64,000 bases of DNA, from positions 62,001 to 126,000 of the forward strand of contig JAPEVF010000066.1 of NCBI GenBank assembly GCA_029747585.1, given 5' to 3'. The notes beneath the pieces are model-generated. The model did no database searches, was not told the DNA's origin, and saw nothing but the letters and a program-made list of their open reading frames with translations. The position numbers and the translations under genes are program-made. Each line of letters starts with the position of its first letter. Within the stretch, counting starts at the first letter, position 1. The stretch comes from Pleurotus djamor (Eukaryota; Basidiomycota; Agaricomycetes; Agaricales; Pleurotaceae). Below are positions 1-11,588 of this stretch, in pieces.

Positions 1-2
1 AG

Positions 3-834
3 CAGTTTTGCAACATAGCGCACGAGTTATATGGGTGTCGATACGTTTGGATGGACAGTATCTGCATTGATCAAGACAATGAGAGGGAACTTGACGCGTC
101 TATTCGTTCCATGTTCTCGTGGTATCAGAACGCCGAAATCTGTGTTGTTTACCTTCGGGATGCACATACCTTCGACGATATCTGGACATCTTCATGGTTC
201 ACCCGCGGGTGGACCCTGCAGGAGCTTTTGGCACCAAGACGGATTGCGTTCTTCCTCAGCAATTGGGAACGAATTTTCCCGAATTTTGACTGTGAAATTG
301 ACCGCACTGGTGGTCATGCACCTTCAGTCTTGGTCCCACTCCACTGTGAGTCTGTTCTTTCCCCATATCTCCGTCGTCCGAACTATATACATTGAACACT
401 TGTCTCAAACAGTCCGTAGACTTCCCAACGAGACTGCCTGCTTCACCAGCTCTCTTGGCCGATTCTCTGAGCCGCTACAAAAACTTGCCCTTGCAGCGGG
501 TAAGCTAGAAATTTCCTTCGCCACACTAGGCTCAACGCGAATTGATCGTAAATCCTCTGTAGGCGTTCCCGATAAATATCTCTTGCACAATTATTCACCA
601 TCCCCACTCAATCTAACCCTGATACGGGAATGGGCTCGAACTCGTGAGACAACCTTACCGGAAGACGTCGCCTACTCCCTAGTCTCACTCCTCAACGTTT
701 GCGTACCTCCTCGCTACGGCATCGGCTCAGAGACTGCTCTGAATCGTCTCGAGACTGCGTGTCACGATGCCACAGAAATCAAAGGTGTTTTCTCATGGAG
801 GAGTGCTCGAGTATGTCCGTCACGCCTTCGTTAG
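3..834 (+). CDS. HET-domain protein, 5' end outside window
   Basis: This is the C-terminal part of a HET-domain protein, the family linked in fungi to heterokaryon incompatibility and allorecognition cell death. Exon 1 is open from base 3 and reads into the HET core: a YVWMDSICIDQDN block, then SMFSWYQNAEIC and a RGWTLQELLAP block, all diagnostic of the domain. An intron with GTGAGT at 346 and CAG ending at 412 joins it in frame to exon 2. Exon 2 carries the later conserved block, here as LPEDVAYSLVSLLNV followed by PPRYGIGSE and a final Arg-Leu-rich helix, and stops at 834. The start lies before the window. The tail after the HET domain is short, so the gene may be truncated or have lost a downstream domain. 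The family call is firm; a role in incompatibility is only family knowledge. Confidence 0.85.
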
Positions 835-1443
835 ACTTTGACGCCAACGCAGCACGCTTTGATCCCCTTTAGCTCTATATCGAGCATATCTCACGGGATA
901 GAACCCAGCTCTGCGCGCGTCACCGATCCACCGGTGGTGACCCCGTTCTCATTCAAGTCAACGGCCAGGGTGTGACGAATACATGCTCTCGAGATTTCCA
1001 CAATCAGCTCCCAAATAGGTATCTCCTATTCACCGCCACGCCCTTGGTACGAGATGACTGCATCATCAAGAAAACATACACGATCTACAAGGAGCGGGAA
1101 GACAACAGCCTTTGCAATAACAGACACCCCTCCTTTGTGATCGTCAACGAAGGTCACGAACCCGTTTCAATTGTTCCGAGCAGGCTTATATGGTGTCATG
1201 CATGCTGTTGCCATCCGCCTGCTTGTCGCAAGTCACGGTATTGGTTTCGGATTGAGTCGAAGTCACCCGATTGAAGTTCACCTTCTTATGCTTAATTTAT
1301 TCGATGAGGATTCTCTCTTGTATTACTGTATTGCAGGAGAAGAGTGTACATGTAATCGCTCTTCGACAATTATTTATGGGTGGACTAGCGTGCGCCGAAG
1401 GGGTATGAGGATTGACGACAAAGGTATTGGTATACAGGGTATC
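835..1443. other. No supported gene; possible decayed tail of HET gene
   Basis: Open stretches occur on the plus strand in changing frames, for example one through 972-1274, but none has a recognisable domain or a consistent splice path from the HET gene. It may be decayed 3' coding sequence or plain intergenic DNA. Confidence 0.3.
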
Positions 1444-2073
1444 TCAAGTCGCCCGACTGACTAGTTGTTCGCAATCCTGCAATCGCACGGGGATTTTCAG
1501 CACCATAGTGGTGCCATATTTCTTGATCCAATAAGGTTCGTCAAGCTATGTAGAGTAGATGGCAACCAAAAGAAGCAACCCATGTAGGATGTAAGTATCC
1601 AAAGCAAGTTTCATAAACGAATAAACTCACACGAAACGGTGACGACCGAGCAAAAATATGCTCACAAGCCTTGGACGTGCAATCCGAGCATTGATCCACC
1701 GCAATAGAAACGATTTCTCGGGTTTCATTCTCCCCAACAGAGAGAAGCTTTGGGTCATAGCTATGCCGCCGAGCATTCGTACAGCTGAGAAGTAACTCCA
1801 GCTGGGAATCCTTCGAAATCGGAGAGGAGGTGCAGATGATGCGAACGAAGACTTGCGGCGATGGATTGTATTTGAAAAGATGGAGAAGGACAGGTTTCTC
1901 AACGCCGTCTTGATGGGTATTACAGAGCGCGGACTTGTCGAAGACAAGTACGGCTTCAAGTTGAGGTTCTTTGCGTCGCTTGGGCTAGAATGAGTAGGTT
2001 TTGAGTGGGACAAATGAGGGTGGAGGAGAGAAGAAACCAAGGTGCGGAGATGTAGACTCACAGGTACAGTCAT
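1444..2073 (-). CDS. Small conserved-looking protein with Cys pairs, unknown function
   Basis: I do not recognise this gene. Splicing gives a clean 155-residue protein: ATG at 2073 with a 12-nt first exon, intron 1985-2061 (GTGAGT to TTCTAG), exon 2 1631-1984, intron 1546-1630 (GTGAGT to CATAG), exon 3 1545-1444 ending in TGA. All three junctions keep frame, and the joined frame differs from the longest open frame in this stretch, which supports it. The protein starts with a basic MTVPPKRRKEPQ segment, has a mixed alpha/beta body and a DQCSDCTSKACEH stretch with closely spaced cysteines that could bind metal. No signal peptide or membrane segment is seen. It lies tail to tail with the HET gene. 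Coding status is well supported; function is unknown. Confidence 0.7.
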
Positions 2074-2880
2074 GGTTAGGGTGCGGGAGGGGAACTCGGA
2101 GACCTGTTCTACGGAGACAGGCTCAAATGTATTTATACCTTGTCATACAGGTTTAGGCTGTTGTGACCTCGAGGGTAGCTGTTTGATTCATAGGTTGCTT
2201 GGAAGAAATTTAGGGAGGGAGGGGACTAACGGGTACGTAGTCCATAACTGCGCTGACACAAGCGGGAGTGCCATCATTATGATATCCTGCGGCGGACCCA
2301 TGTTTAGTGACGCACCGTCAATTCGATTGATGCCCTTGAACAGATCTCCGCAGTCCTTACAAGCAGCAGGTAGACGAAACACAGAGCTACACATTCCCGT
2401 ACCAATACAGCATACATGGAAGATAGTTCAATGATTGCGCAGACCGAGATACATCACAAGAGGGCAGTAGAACAGTAGACGCTAAGGGGAAAGCCGTAAG
2501 TTGGCGCAAGATAAAGAGGAGCGGCGGAGAACGACTACAAGGACGCGGAGGGCATGAAAGTCAAGTTCGATGGTGTCATGGAGGTCCATAATAATCGACT
2601 ATTCTTGAAGCGACCTGCCATGTGCTCGTGAGTTCATCGATTGACAGCATCTGTGTCGTCGGTTCGTTGAACGGGAGCCCTGATCCTATGCATAAACGGA
2701 TACTGCCCGAGTTGTTGAGCTTTAGAACGACCAAGAGGAGCGAAGATATCAATCCATTTGGGGCGGCAACGTATCGATTAGCTAGGTGCCGTGGTGGGTG
2801 GGTTTGAGCGCTAGAGTGGATGACCAGTCCCAAGTGCGCGGAAGCTCGGAGCTGTTGGCCACGGCAACATGCTTGTTTCA
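2074..2880. other. No gene seen
   Basis: Open frames occur on both strands (for example minus 2576-2881) but show no conserved motif or coherent splicing. Confidence 0.3.
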
Positions 2881-4900
2881 AGCGTCAAACCTGAGCTCCA
2901 GAAAATCTCGTTGACCACCAAATTGATTACTTCCATACTCTCCGTCAATTTCTCTAAAGGATGATCTCCTAGCGCTGGTAGAGTACAGGACCAACAGCAG
3001 GGCCAAACCATCGTCCAGAAGTCCCCAGAACCATCACTAATACCACCGGCGAGATGATAAATGACGGCAGCTGCAACGAAAGCCTGTCTCTCCCAGCCGC
3101 ATCCGCGACGTGGATCTGACAACGGACAACGATGACGAAACATCACGAAACACAGCGATAGCGATTGATCTTCATCGTGGCATGAGGAGGTGGTGATCCC
3201 AAATGGGCGGAGAAGAGATAGGAAAGTGCAGCGTAGACGGAAATGGTGGGGTCTCGATGGGACGTTATACGTGCGGTAGCCAGGGTGTCTTGCTCCAGGT
3301 TCGAACAACCTTGGTCGTCTCCTTTGACTTGAGCTTCAAGCTTAGCTTCACATCCCATCTAGAACAATGTCTTCATCGTCGTTTGCTTCACCACAGTCTT
3401 CGCCACCTCTTCCAATTCTTTCTCCGGTACCAACGCCAGTTCCTCCTCCTCCGGCATCCACCACTTCCATATCCAGCGCCAGGGCAAGCACGACGTTTAG
3501 ACGACAGGAAGCGCAGCCGACGAACACGTTCATATTCTCGATGCTATGAGACGTCGATAGAAAGGTTGTGGGGTGACGTTCAGGATGTAAAAACATTGAG
3601 GGAAACCGAAGGTAGGCGCAGCTGGCATGCGTGTAAAGGGGTTGTTCACCGACTTGAACAGCGATGAGACCAGTACCAACGTCGTCAGAGCCAAGGCCAG
3701 CAGCCAAAGCAGCGCTGGCTTCGCTGGAACCGCTATCTATCCTCTTTATCCACTCATCTTCATCGTCGACTTCATCACCGCTGACACTCCCTTTCCTTCT
3801 CCTCTTGCGCATCATCCACTTCCTCCGCTATCCTCCACGCACGATAGCTACAATGTAGACAACATTGGCGACAGAGCCGGCGTCNGGGATACTTCTTGGG
3901 GAGCCATCATGGGAGGGCTTAGATAACGGAGGATGTACATGTAGCCGAGAGTCGAGACCATACGACGGGGGCAGGGGGAATCTTCGTCTGCTTGACCCAC
4001 CCCCGTTTGAAAGAAGTGGCGCGGATCTGAATGTCCACGACAGCCTTGAGGGTGGTAGCTAAGAGACGGTCGTGGCCGCGTTCGTGGTTGCGGTCGCTAG
4101 CTGGACCGGCTCCCACCTTCATCAATTATCCGACACCATCAACACTACCTATCAAGACTTCAAAGCGTTCGACGCAGTCGTATAAGCAGCGACCGAGCGC
4201 GGTATAGATTCTCGTAGGAGAGGTACGTCTTGGTATCTTCAGCTATGACCAGTAAGTGGGGTATTCGGGATAGATGGCCTAAAAAGGTTGGAATCAGCGG
4301 CACTGTTGAAGAGTAGGATAAACGGAAAGAGAAAGGGGGAAGGAGGACGACACAAACGAGGGGAAGATGTGAATCGTACTTACCAATATACCAGCGTCAG
4401 GTCCAACACGATGACAAGACTTGATGCGAACGAGACCGTGTATATGGTGTCCATGTTCCAGCTCCTGGTTGAGACAACTCTTAAGTTCCTTCCTTCGTCA
4501 TCATCACCTCGTCTACAGACCTTGGCGTCCAGCTGAGTGCAGAAACAAGAAATCGGGGTGGGGGCGTTTTCAACTTGAAGACCATACATGCACAATAGTC
4601 GAAATCGCCACGCGCATGACGATCTAGTTTTGTGGACGTTGATCGCCTCTTCAACGGACGGGTAGCAGATGAGCCTAAGGGCAGGATTGAAAGCGAGGTG
4701 GGGACCTGAGACACGGCGGTTAGATATCAGATGGCAGAGGATAGAAGAGACGAGGACGACGTACAGTGTACCCATAGGCCGACAAAGTTTTTCCCAGATG
4801 GAGTTCAACACCGTTGTCGGTGGGCGAGCTTGTACTCTATCTCGACTTGGTTGGAAAATGGAATGTTGCGTCAAACAAAAGCCTGACTTAGCAACTTGAC
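2880..4900 (-). repeat. Minus-strand Thr-rich repeat family, unit A (decayed)
   Basis: One of eight or nine related units in this window. Read on the minus strand from about 4900 it has the module TGACTTAGCA (4884-4893), then a segment related to unit G (an IYPEYP block near 4250, interrupted by a stop), then a CLYDCVERF block matching CLYDWNERW in unit E, then a Thr/Ala-rich block near 4080 with TTLKAVVDIQI matching IALKTNADVQV in unit H, and a hydrophobic SSEASAALAAGLGSDDVGTG block (about 3690) matching TGETGAGASVAGLAFDGAGT in unit C. The blocks lie in different frames with stops between them, so this copy looks like a pseudogene or contains unresolved introns. An N at about 3885 adds uncertainty. 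Confidence 0.5.
4884..4893 (+). repeat. TGACTTAGCA module, copy 1
   Basis: Exact 10-mer found five times in the window, always on the plus strand. It is followed within about 60 bp by CTCACG and CTTATC. Here it lies at the upstream (minus-strand 5') side of repeat unit A. Confidence 0.6.
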
Positions 4901-5040
4901 TTGGTGCACCGTGTGAAAGTGATAGGTGATATTCTCACGAGTCTTATCAAGTAAAATTCTATTTTTGCTTCATTGCTTCGTGCCCTCAATTTCCGTTCGA
5001 TACAAGCACACCCATAAAGTCCTAGGAGCCCGTCTATTGA

Positions 5041-5067
5041 GCTTGAAGCTTGAAGCTTGAAGCTTGA
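5041..5067. repeat. Heptanucleotide repeat of GAAGCTT type
   Basis: About four units of the 7-mer TTGAAGC in tandem. Shorter runs of the same unit occur near 38540-38575 and 55248-55264, each inside a repeat unit (B and E), so it seems to be part of the family's upstream region. Confidence 0.6.
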
Positions 5068-5100
5068 TCTTAGACAGCTGACTCTGGCGTTCCGTCGCGG

Positions 5101-5639
5101 GCTACTGACCTCACTGAACATTAAATATCAAAGCTCTTATTTCTATCGCTCTAGTTCTGGAGACAACCTGGAGACGCCGACCGTGACGGAGCCGCCGTCA
5201 TCAGCAAATAGAATCAGACCCGAGTATCTCTTTTATCTTCGGCCATATATTTCTGGCGATCATTCTCTGCTTTACTGGCGGCGATGTACAATCATACTCC
5301 CAGTGTCCGTCTGGCATCGTTTAACTGCTATTTCACACTGCGCTCACTCTGTCCAAGTGCCTATCCCCCTCCCCATTGTTATCTCAAAGTCCTCGACTCT
5401 TTCCTGCAGGAACCCTTGCGCTGGGATCCTTTGCCTCTTGTGTGCTTGGACCACCACCCCACCACGAAGAGAGATTTCCGTGTGACCCATCGCCTCGACA
5501 TATGCGAGGACTTGGGCAGGCCTATGTACGCACTTCGCGTCTCGATCCTCTTCGCAGCTTTTACGCAGCGTTACACCTTTCAACAACTTACACAGTGCGT
5601 GTCTCTGGTCCTAACCTCAGTACGAGTATCTGGGGATTT
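5101..5639. other. No supported gene
   Basis: Long plus-strand frames overlap here (for example 5284-5703), but without recognisable domains or splice structure. It may hold decayed coding sequence upstream of the tandem pair. Confidence 0.25.
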
Positions 5640-5958
5640 GGTCTTTTGCCCTGATTGGGATGGCCCTCTCACAACACCTCCTCCATTATCTCGTCGGTAT
5701 TAAAGCAGGTTACCGCTGGACAGCCATAGGCATCGCAGGACTTCCATTGTGGTCGCTGACTTGATGAACATCGGCTCGTTTTCTTTCCCCCGTGATTTTC
5801 AGTCAGCTCTCGTACCGACGTTCCTTGCCCTTTCTCAAGATATACGCCCGTTTTATCTCTTTTTGCTCGACCACCTAACCGAGGGACCTTGTGGCTTCGC
5901 AGTCTAGATGCCAAGCGATGTGCTGCCTCTCTGCGACCCTGCCTGATCTCTTCAAAGA

Positions 5959-5964
5959 TATATA
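5959..5964 (+). promoter_or_regulatory. TATA-like box upstream of first paralogue
   Basis: TATATA about 41 nt before the ATG at 6000. The duplicate has TATATAA at 8192-8198, 45 nt before its ATG, so the element is kept in both copies. Confidence 0.5.
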
Positions 5965-5999
5965 CCCTACGATCATCCAGAATTCGACATAACATTGCC

Positions 6000-7144
6000 A
6001 TGGCTGAGGATCTCGAGAATACGACCACCCATGTTCCACCGTCCGAACCAAGCGAGGACTCAGCAACCATCCAAGAGGCTCAGACGATACTACCACCTCT
6101 GCGTACTTACTCCAACAAGCTGACCCCGCCTGCCGGAACGAACTACTGGCGAACGTACGTCTTCACTACAGGACGTCCTTACTCTCGGCCATAAACTCAT
6201 CTTTGGATCATTTTCTTAGCCAATCCTTCACAGTCGTACAAGACTACGATCTGCAATACATCCCTGACCAACCGGGTCTCGATGTTTTCGAAACTCTCAC
6301 CTGGCGTATCGACGCCTTCATCTACGTAGTCAATGCCCAACCCGACGAGAACTTCGCGAGAAATGGAGGACAGGTCTACGTTGTCTTCGTCCACTCAGGC
6401 GCAGCCGTCGCTCATGAAGATACCGACGGGATGGAATACCACTACAATATGTGGTTGCAGAACCCCAACAGTTCGTCATATCCGTTCTTGCAGGTTCCCG
6501 AGTCGGATACTGGGACCTTCGACCCGAATACAAGCATCACTAACTGTGAGTACTCGCGTTATCGTTAACAACTTTGCCACACTAAAATGACCTTGTTTTC
6601 CCTTCTCCTAGACCCCATCTCGTTCGAGCAAGACATGCAAATGTTCAACAACAACGGAAACGAGACCTTCACCTTCACGGCTTCCTACTCAGATAACATT
6701 GCCGTAAAGAACGGGATTCAAATGGGCGGCATAGATGGTTCTAACGGCATTCAATGGGCCATTCGCATCGACACAGCAGTAAGGATGTCACTTCTTGAAA
6801 TGGGTCCATCTAGCTAATACCATGACCACCGCCGAAATCGAAGCCCTCGCTCAATTTCAGCTTCCCTTTCGGTTCCTTATCGGTCTTCAGATTCTCTGCT
6901 CTCGAGGAGGTGACCTTCAGTACGTCTCTGGTCACCATCGCCTTACTCTCGCGGAACAGCTCCTGATCACGAGTTGTAGATCTTAAGATTATGGCGCGCA
7001 ATAACTCTTTCTACACCGATGTACGTCTACTATGAGTCTCTTGTCGGTCCTAAATCGACCGAAACTGATTATTCTTCCACTCTTTAGCCCATTGCCGACT
7101 CCCAGGTGTTCAATATCACAGTCGATTGTCGCTTCACTGTCTAG
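6000..7144 (+). CDS. Unrecognised six-exon protein, tandem paralogue 1
   Basis: Function unknown. Exons 6000-6154, 6220-6545, 6612-6778, 6844-6919, 6980-7020 and 7088-7144 join in frame into 273 residues. Intron 3 ends in a plain AAG at 6843; this placement is fixed by the paralogue, where any other acceptor meets a stop. The protein is acidic at the N-terminus (MAEDLENTTT), then has a core rich in beta-type sequence: FETLTWRIDAFIYVVN, GGQVYVVFVHSG, FNNNGNETFTFTASY and a closing VFNITVDCRFTV. There is no signal peptide or TM helix, so a soluble intracellular beta-rich protein is inferred. Exon count, phases and most exon sizes match the neighbour at 8237. A TATA-like box lies 41 nt upstream. 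Confidence 0.8.
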
Positions 7145-8236
7145 AGCGCTGTATACCTCTTTGAAAGCTCATACATGGCCTCATACTACTTATACTCCTG
7201 ATATACACTTTCTGAGCGAGATGAATGGTCAGGCCGGTCAGGGCTGGTAACAGAGAGCGAGCATCAACGATTTTCTTAGATAGCGATGTACATAGGAGTA
7301 ACAGGGAGACTCCTACGGGGCTGCAAACCTCCAAGGCGCTTGTTGGGTTCCCATTTCCGTCACACCTTGGCCTTTTCCAACTTCAAGCGTTTTCCTCTGT
7401 TTCACGACCGCGTATCTCCTATGGACCGCGTAGAGCTGCTTCTTGAGCTTGACAGCTTGAATTCTTAAAACAATCTTTCATTTGTCAACATCTAGAGACG
7501 TCCCTTGGAACGCCCGTCCTCGCTTCTTTCCCAACATCTGGCCAACACCTCGGAAGCGACTCTCCAACGCTCTCTCCGTGTTGCTGGAACACTCAGGCTT
7601 TTCTTCGCATGACCTCTGTGAATGCGCCCCCGTAACACTGTCCTGTCGCGTATAGAGTCGGTCGTTTCCTACCTGTGGCATCCCATTTTCAGGAATGCAT
7701 TCATTCCCCCATCCCTCGAAAAGAATTTCTAGTAGCGTGGGGTCAGGTGGGAAGTTGGATTGCGGGGTGCTCATACGCTTGCATATCAAGCGATGCTCAG
7801 CAGTCGTCCGTTGAGGATCCGGGTTCAATGCGTTGACGCCATGCGGGTTCCTTTATCTTATCTCCCCGAATCATCGTCAACAAAGGGAGCGATCTATTTG
7901 GCACTCATCTCATCGGTGTCGAAGCAGGTCTCCGCTGGACAGCCTTACGCATCACAGAATCTCCACCGTGGACTCTGACATGCAAACGTCACGAATCTCG
8001 GAGGTAACCGACTTTGTCTCGAGCTCATGATTTACTTCCCCCACCTTATTTGCACCGACGTTCCTTGCCCTTAGCCATGCTTCGCTCTTTTTGTCCGTTT
8101 TAATCCTCCACCTACTCAAGCGTCCTTAGCATCGCAATTTAGACGTCGAGTACCTTGCTGCCACCCACGACCCTGACCAAACTACTCGAGATATATAATC
8201 GATCTGCTCTCCTTGTCAGATCAGCAACACCTTACC

Positions 8237-9367
8237 ATGTCGGATAACCTCGAGACCACCCAGACCGTACCACCTACAGCAGACGAAGAAGTTGCCAACG
8301 TCGAAGAAGCCAAGGCGATNCCCCCCAATTCTGCGAACTTATACGAACCAGTTGACACCACCAGCTGGAACGAGCTATTCGCGAACGTGCGTCTCTTACT
8401 CCACATATTTTTACTGTCCTCTAGCACTCATAACACCATTACCTCCCACAGACAATCATTCACCATCGTATCAGGCTGTAACCTTCAAGACAGCGCATGG
8501 GGGAATTTTGAAACTCTCACATGGTATATCGATGCTTTCGTTTACGTAGTCAACGCCCCGCCCGATGAAAACTTCGTCGCCAATGGAGGCCAGGTCTATG
8601 TCGTCCTCGTTCACTCCGGCTCGGCCGTGGTCTGCCAGAACATTCCCTACATGGAGTTCCGCTACAATACGTGGTTGCAAAATCCCAAGAGCACTTCGCA
8701 ACCGGTTTTGCAGCTGCCTGTGTCAGGTAGTGGGACAAAAGACCCGAATCTGAACAATACTACCTGTGAGTACCTCACATTCTATCGCATGCGTCGTTAC
8801 AATGGTTTACCAAACGATGCATTTCCCTCTTCCTTCAGACCCTATCTCGTTCCAGCAAGATATGCAAATGTTTAAGAACAACGGAAACGAAACCTTCACA
8901 TTCCAGGCCGCGTACCAAAACGACGTCACCGTCCAGAACGGAACGCAATCGGGAAACGTTGATGGTACCTCTGGGATCCAGTGGTCAATCAATCTCGACT
9001 CGCCGGTGAGGATTACCACCGTTTCTCCGTGTATTCAACTAACGGACGCCTTTCTGAACATCATCACCACGAAAGCTCTCCCCCAATTTTCCCATCCCAT
9101 TTAATTCATTATCCATGTTCAGATTCTCCTCCCTTGAACAAGTAACGTTTGGTAAGCTTCTGTTTCTCATGAACGTTGCCCCAATCTCCAACTGATGTAC
9201 CTCTCCAGATTGCAAGTTCTTAGTACGCAGCAACTTATTTCCGTCCAACGACGTACGCCTTTCGCTTTGATTACATTGACTCCTATGGTCTGATGCGGCT
9301 TATCCTGTAGCCACTCGCCCAATCCCAGACTTACACCTTCACCGTGGATTGCCGGTTTTCCGTTTAG
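8237..9367 (+). CDS. Unrecognised six-exon protein, tandem paralogue 2
   Basis: Second copy of the gene at 6000. Exons 8237-8386, 8452-8765, 8839-9005, 9076-9151, 9209-9252 and 9311-9367. An N beside a run of C at about 8320 breaks the frame; dropping it gives 268 residues and restores RTYTNQLTPPAGT, which matches RTYSNKLTPPAGT in paralogue 1. Exons 3, 4 and 6 have identical lengths in both copies and exon 5 differs by one codon. Shared core: FETLTWYIDAFVYVVN, GGQVYVVLVHSG, NNGNETFTFQAAY, and the C-terminal FTVDCRFSV. Conservation of protein-like positions and of splice phases argues that both are functional genes. No known family or catalytic motif is visible. Confidence 0.8.
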
Positions 9368-9522
9368 AATGCGTCCGAACTCGTGTACTCCTTGACAGAC
9401 TTACATAGTTACAATGTTGCGTAAACGATCCAAGAGGCTACTCGACGTGAAAAGTTTACTGGAGCCCCATTATATGGAGATACAACTATTTGACGGGTAC
9501 CAGCCATCGAGCCGCCAAGTCC

Positions 9523-10791
9523 TCAAACCGTCTCTGCGGCTTCGCGACTTCTAGGCATGATCCCATCAGGAATCCGAGGGTCTTCGCAATTGCGTAGGGA
9601 GTCGTCGGGTTGAATTTGGATACCTCGGTTTGAGCGAACTTCTCTGGATAATTCAACAGAACAATGATTATGCGCGAAATGTACGGAACTGATGGAAGGC
9701 TGCTTCGTCCATACACGTCCCCGGTAGACTTGGATCAAGATGAGGTGTTGACTTATACACTATGAGAGTAAGAATGTTCACGTTAGCTGAGGAAAGATAG
9801 GGCAGCCAGTTGACTATGTACTGACCATGTCCTGAACGACTGCTGGAAGGAGGAGAGCATCGGTACCATCTTGCATCGCATAAAGGATTATAAAAATAAG
9901 AAAGATGAGGGATGCGGGTACCATGCTTTCAATAAGCATAGAAACGACACCCATAAGGTCGCCTCCAGTGGCAGGAGCCCCCGATCTAAGAATTTGGCGA
10001 CGCTGATAGAGGATGCGAATAGCAATAAGGCCAGTAAGGAGAATGACGGTAGTTGCGGTAATTGACCAGCAGGCAATACCAAGATCAGGCCCCCAGTTCC
10101 CTGGCAAGGGCTGGATACTATGGATAATATCTGCGCAAGTAAAGACTGTTGAGCAGTTGATTTTAGTCCGTGTCTCGAGATTATTGGTTCGCATAGTTTT
10201 GACTCTCACCCAACTCTCACCTATTGCAGAGATATATAGAATGACCGGGACCACGAGAATGATCGAAGTGTCCCATACAACGTATGTCCGCCATAGCTAA
10301 AAGTGGATGATATATGATCAACAATTCGAGGACGCACGAGAACGTCTGAAGTCGCACCATCAAGCCCATGAGAGTAAAGCCAGCCAAAGCACCGCAGCAC
10401 AGTCCAAATATGGCGATGGGGTCGAGCTGAACGTGCTTTAGGTACTCTGAAGGCCCACCGGGGTAGTTCCTCTGGATAACCCAAGCCTCCTGGTCGATCC
10501 AAATGACAGTGGCAATCCTGATCGTTCCAAGGGAGAAGATAAAGGCATTGAATAGTTGTTGACGCCAGCGGTGATTTCGCTTGCTGATATGTATGAAGTA
10601 CGCAGCGATCGAGTAGACAGCTACATGAATGCCTGGTGAATTCGGAGTGATTAGCATGCTCGCTGGGCATAAGATGCTCTAATGGTAAACCCACCATAAG
10701 CGATGGCTCCAACGTATCCAGCAGTATTCACGGCTCGTTCGGACCATAACTGGCTTGATAGTTCCTCCGTTTTAGTCGTCAGAGAAGCCAT
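9523..10791 (-). CDS. Seven-TM protein of the basidiomycete DUF6533-like family, copy 1
   Basis: Integral membrane protein of a large Agaricomycete family of unknown role with a receptor-like topology. ATG at 10791. The first exon ends in NTAGYVGAIAYG, the usual first TM of the family; after an intron of about 75 nt follow a HVAVYSIAAYFIHISKR helix, a FSLGTIRIATVIW helix, the family's NYPGGP loop, a short LWRTYVVWDTSIILVVP exon, the extracellular GNWGPDLGIACWSIT region and two more helices (ATTVILLTGLIAIRILYQRR; LIFLIFIILYAMQ). The final exon has the LILIQVYRGRVW cytoplasmic start and a hydrophilic tail to a TGA at 9523. Five introns keep phase. Neighbour at 11589 is a tandem paralogue. Confidence 0.85.
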
Positions 10792-11588
10792 GGTTCTGGA
10801 AATATGATATCTGGGGCTCGATGTCGAAAAGGCGAGCCGAGTGCTCTGAATAGGACTCACTGGCCGTTTGAGAGGCTTTTATACCTATTAACGGTATCAG
10901 CAGTTGCAGGACTCATCAGATGCTGATATGAGCTCTATGCCCACATTACGCACCGTGGAACGGTTTCTGATTCCGCAGAGACATGCGTTTATCGCAGAAT
11001 GACAGAGACAGAACACAAGCAGGCTGTAGCGTACGTCGCACTAGTAGTCGGGGAAGGGCTGAGGGGTAGGGGTCGGCACTTCGACCCCAACGTATCCTTG
11101 AGAACCTGGAAATATTGCGTAAGAAAACACATTTTCGTTCATGAATACTGAACAGAGGAGAGAAACACCGTGGAACAGAGCATCCAGTTCAGTAGCATAA
11201 CGCTTGATAAGAAGTCGGTTCGCTATCCGGTCATGATGGAATAATGATATCCGTGATATTCGTGTGTTGGCGTGAGATTCAAGTTACTTGACTCAGTGAT
11301 ATGACAGCTTCGTCGCCAAGCCATAGCGTTTGGGAAGAGAACTTCGAGGGTTTGACAGCGTGCGTAATACTTGGTAACCCATCGAGTGGTCATAGAGGGA
11401 GCTGTTCCTCTAACCATCTACTGAGATGAACAAGTCGAGGAATGCGAGTGTACCTGCGTTCGATGGTGCGTGAAAATGAAGGCCGAACGAGTCGAACTGG
11501 GACGAGCAGTAAGCGCTTAAGCCATGGAACAGGAGATATATTAGGGGGTTGATGGGAAGCGAGCCTGCGGCCAAGTTACGTCGCACCC
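10792..11588. other. Intergenic between the two seven-TM genes
   Basis: No gene seen. It should contain the promoter of the gene at 10791 and the terminator of the one ending at 11589. Confidence 0.4.

Larger units (their letters stand above)
5640..9367 (+). repeat. Tandem segmental duplication, period about 2.2 kb
   Basis: The stretch from about 5640 to 7144 is repeated at about 7860 to 9367. Similarity includes the upstream region (shared GCTGGACAGCC and ACCGACGTTCCTTGCCCTT), the TATA-like box and all six exons. The intervening 7145-7860 shows no gene I can support. Confidence 0.75.

Noticed and set aside
1627..2073. 148-codon minus-strand ORF as a gene
   Set aside because: Splicing with good GTGAGT/TAG sites moves to another frame with a far more protein-like product and a clean end.
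3348..3815. 155-codon minus-strand ORF as an intact gene
   Set aside because: Only one segment matches other units of the repeat family; the rest is in a different frame from the matching blocks.
6779..6979. Acceptor at CAG 6899-6901 region for intron 3 of the 6000 gene
   Set aside because: The equivalent acceptor in the paralogue leads to an immediate stop; the upstream AAG acceptor keeps frame in both and yields matching sequence.
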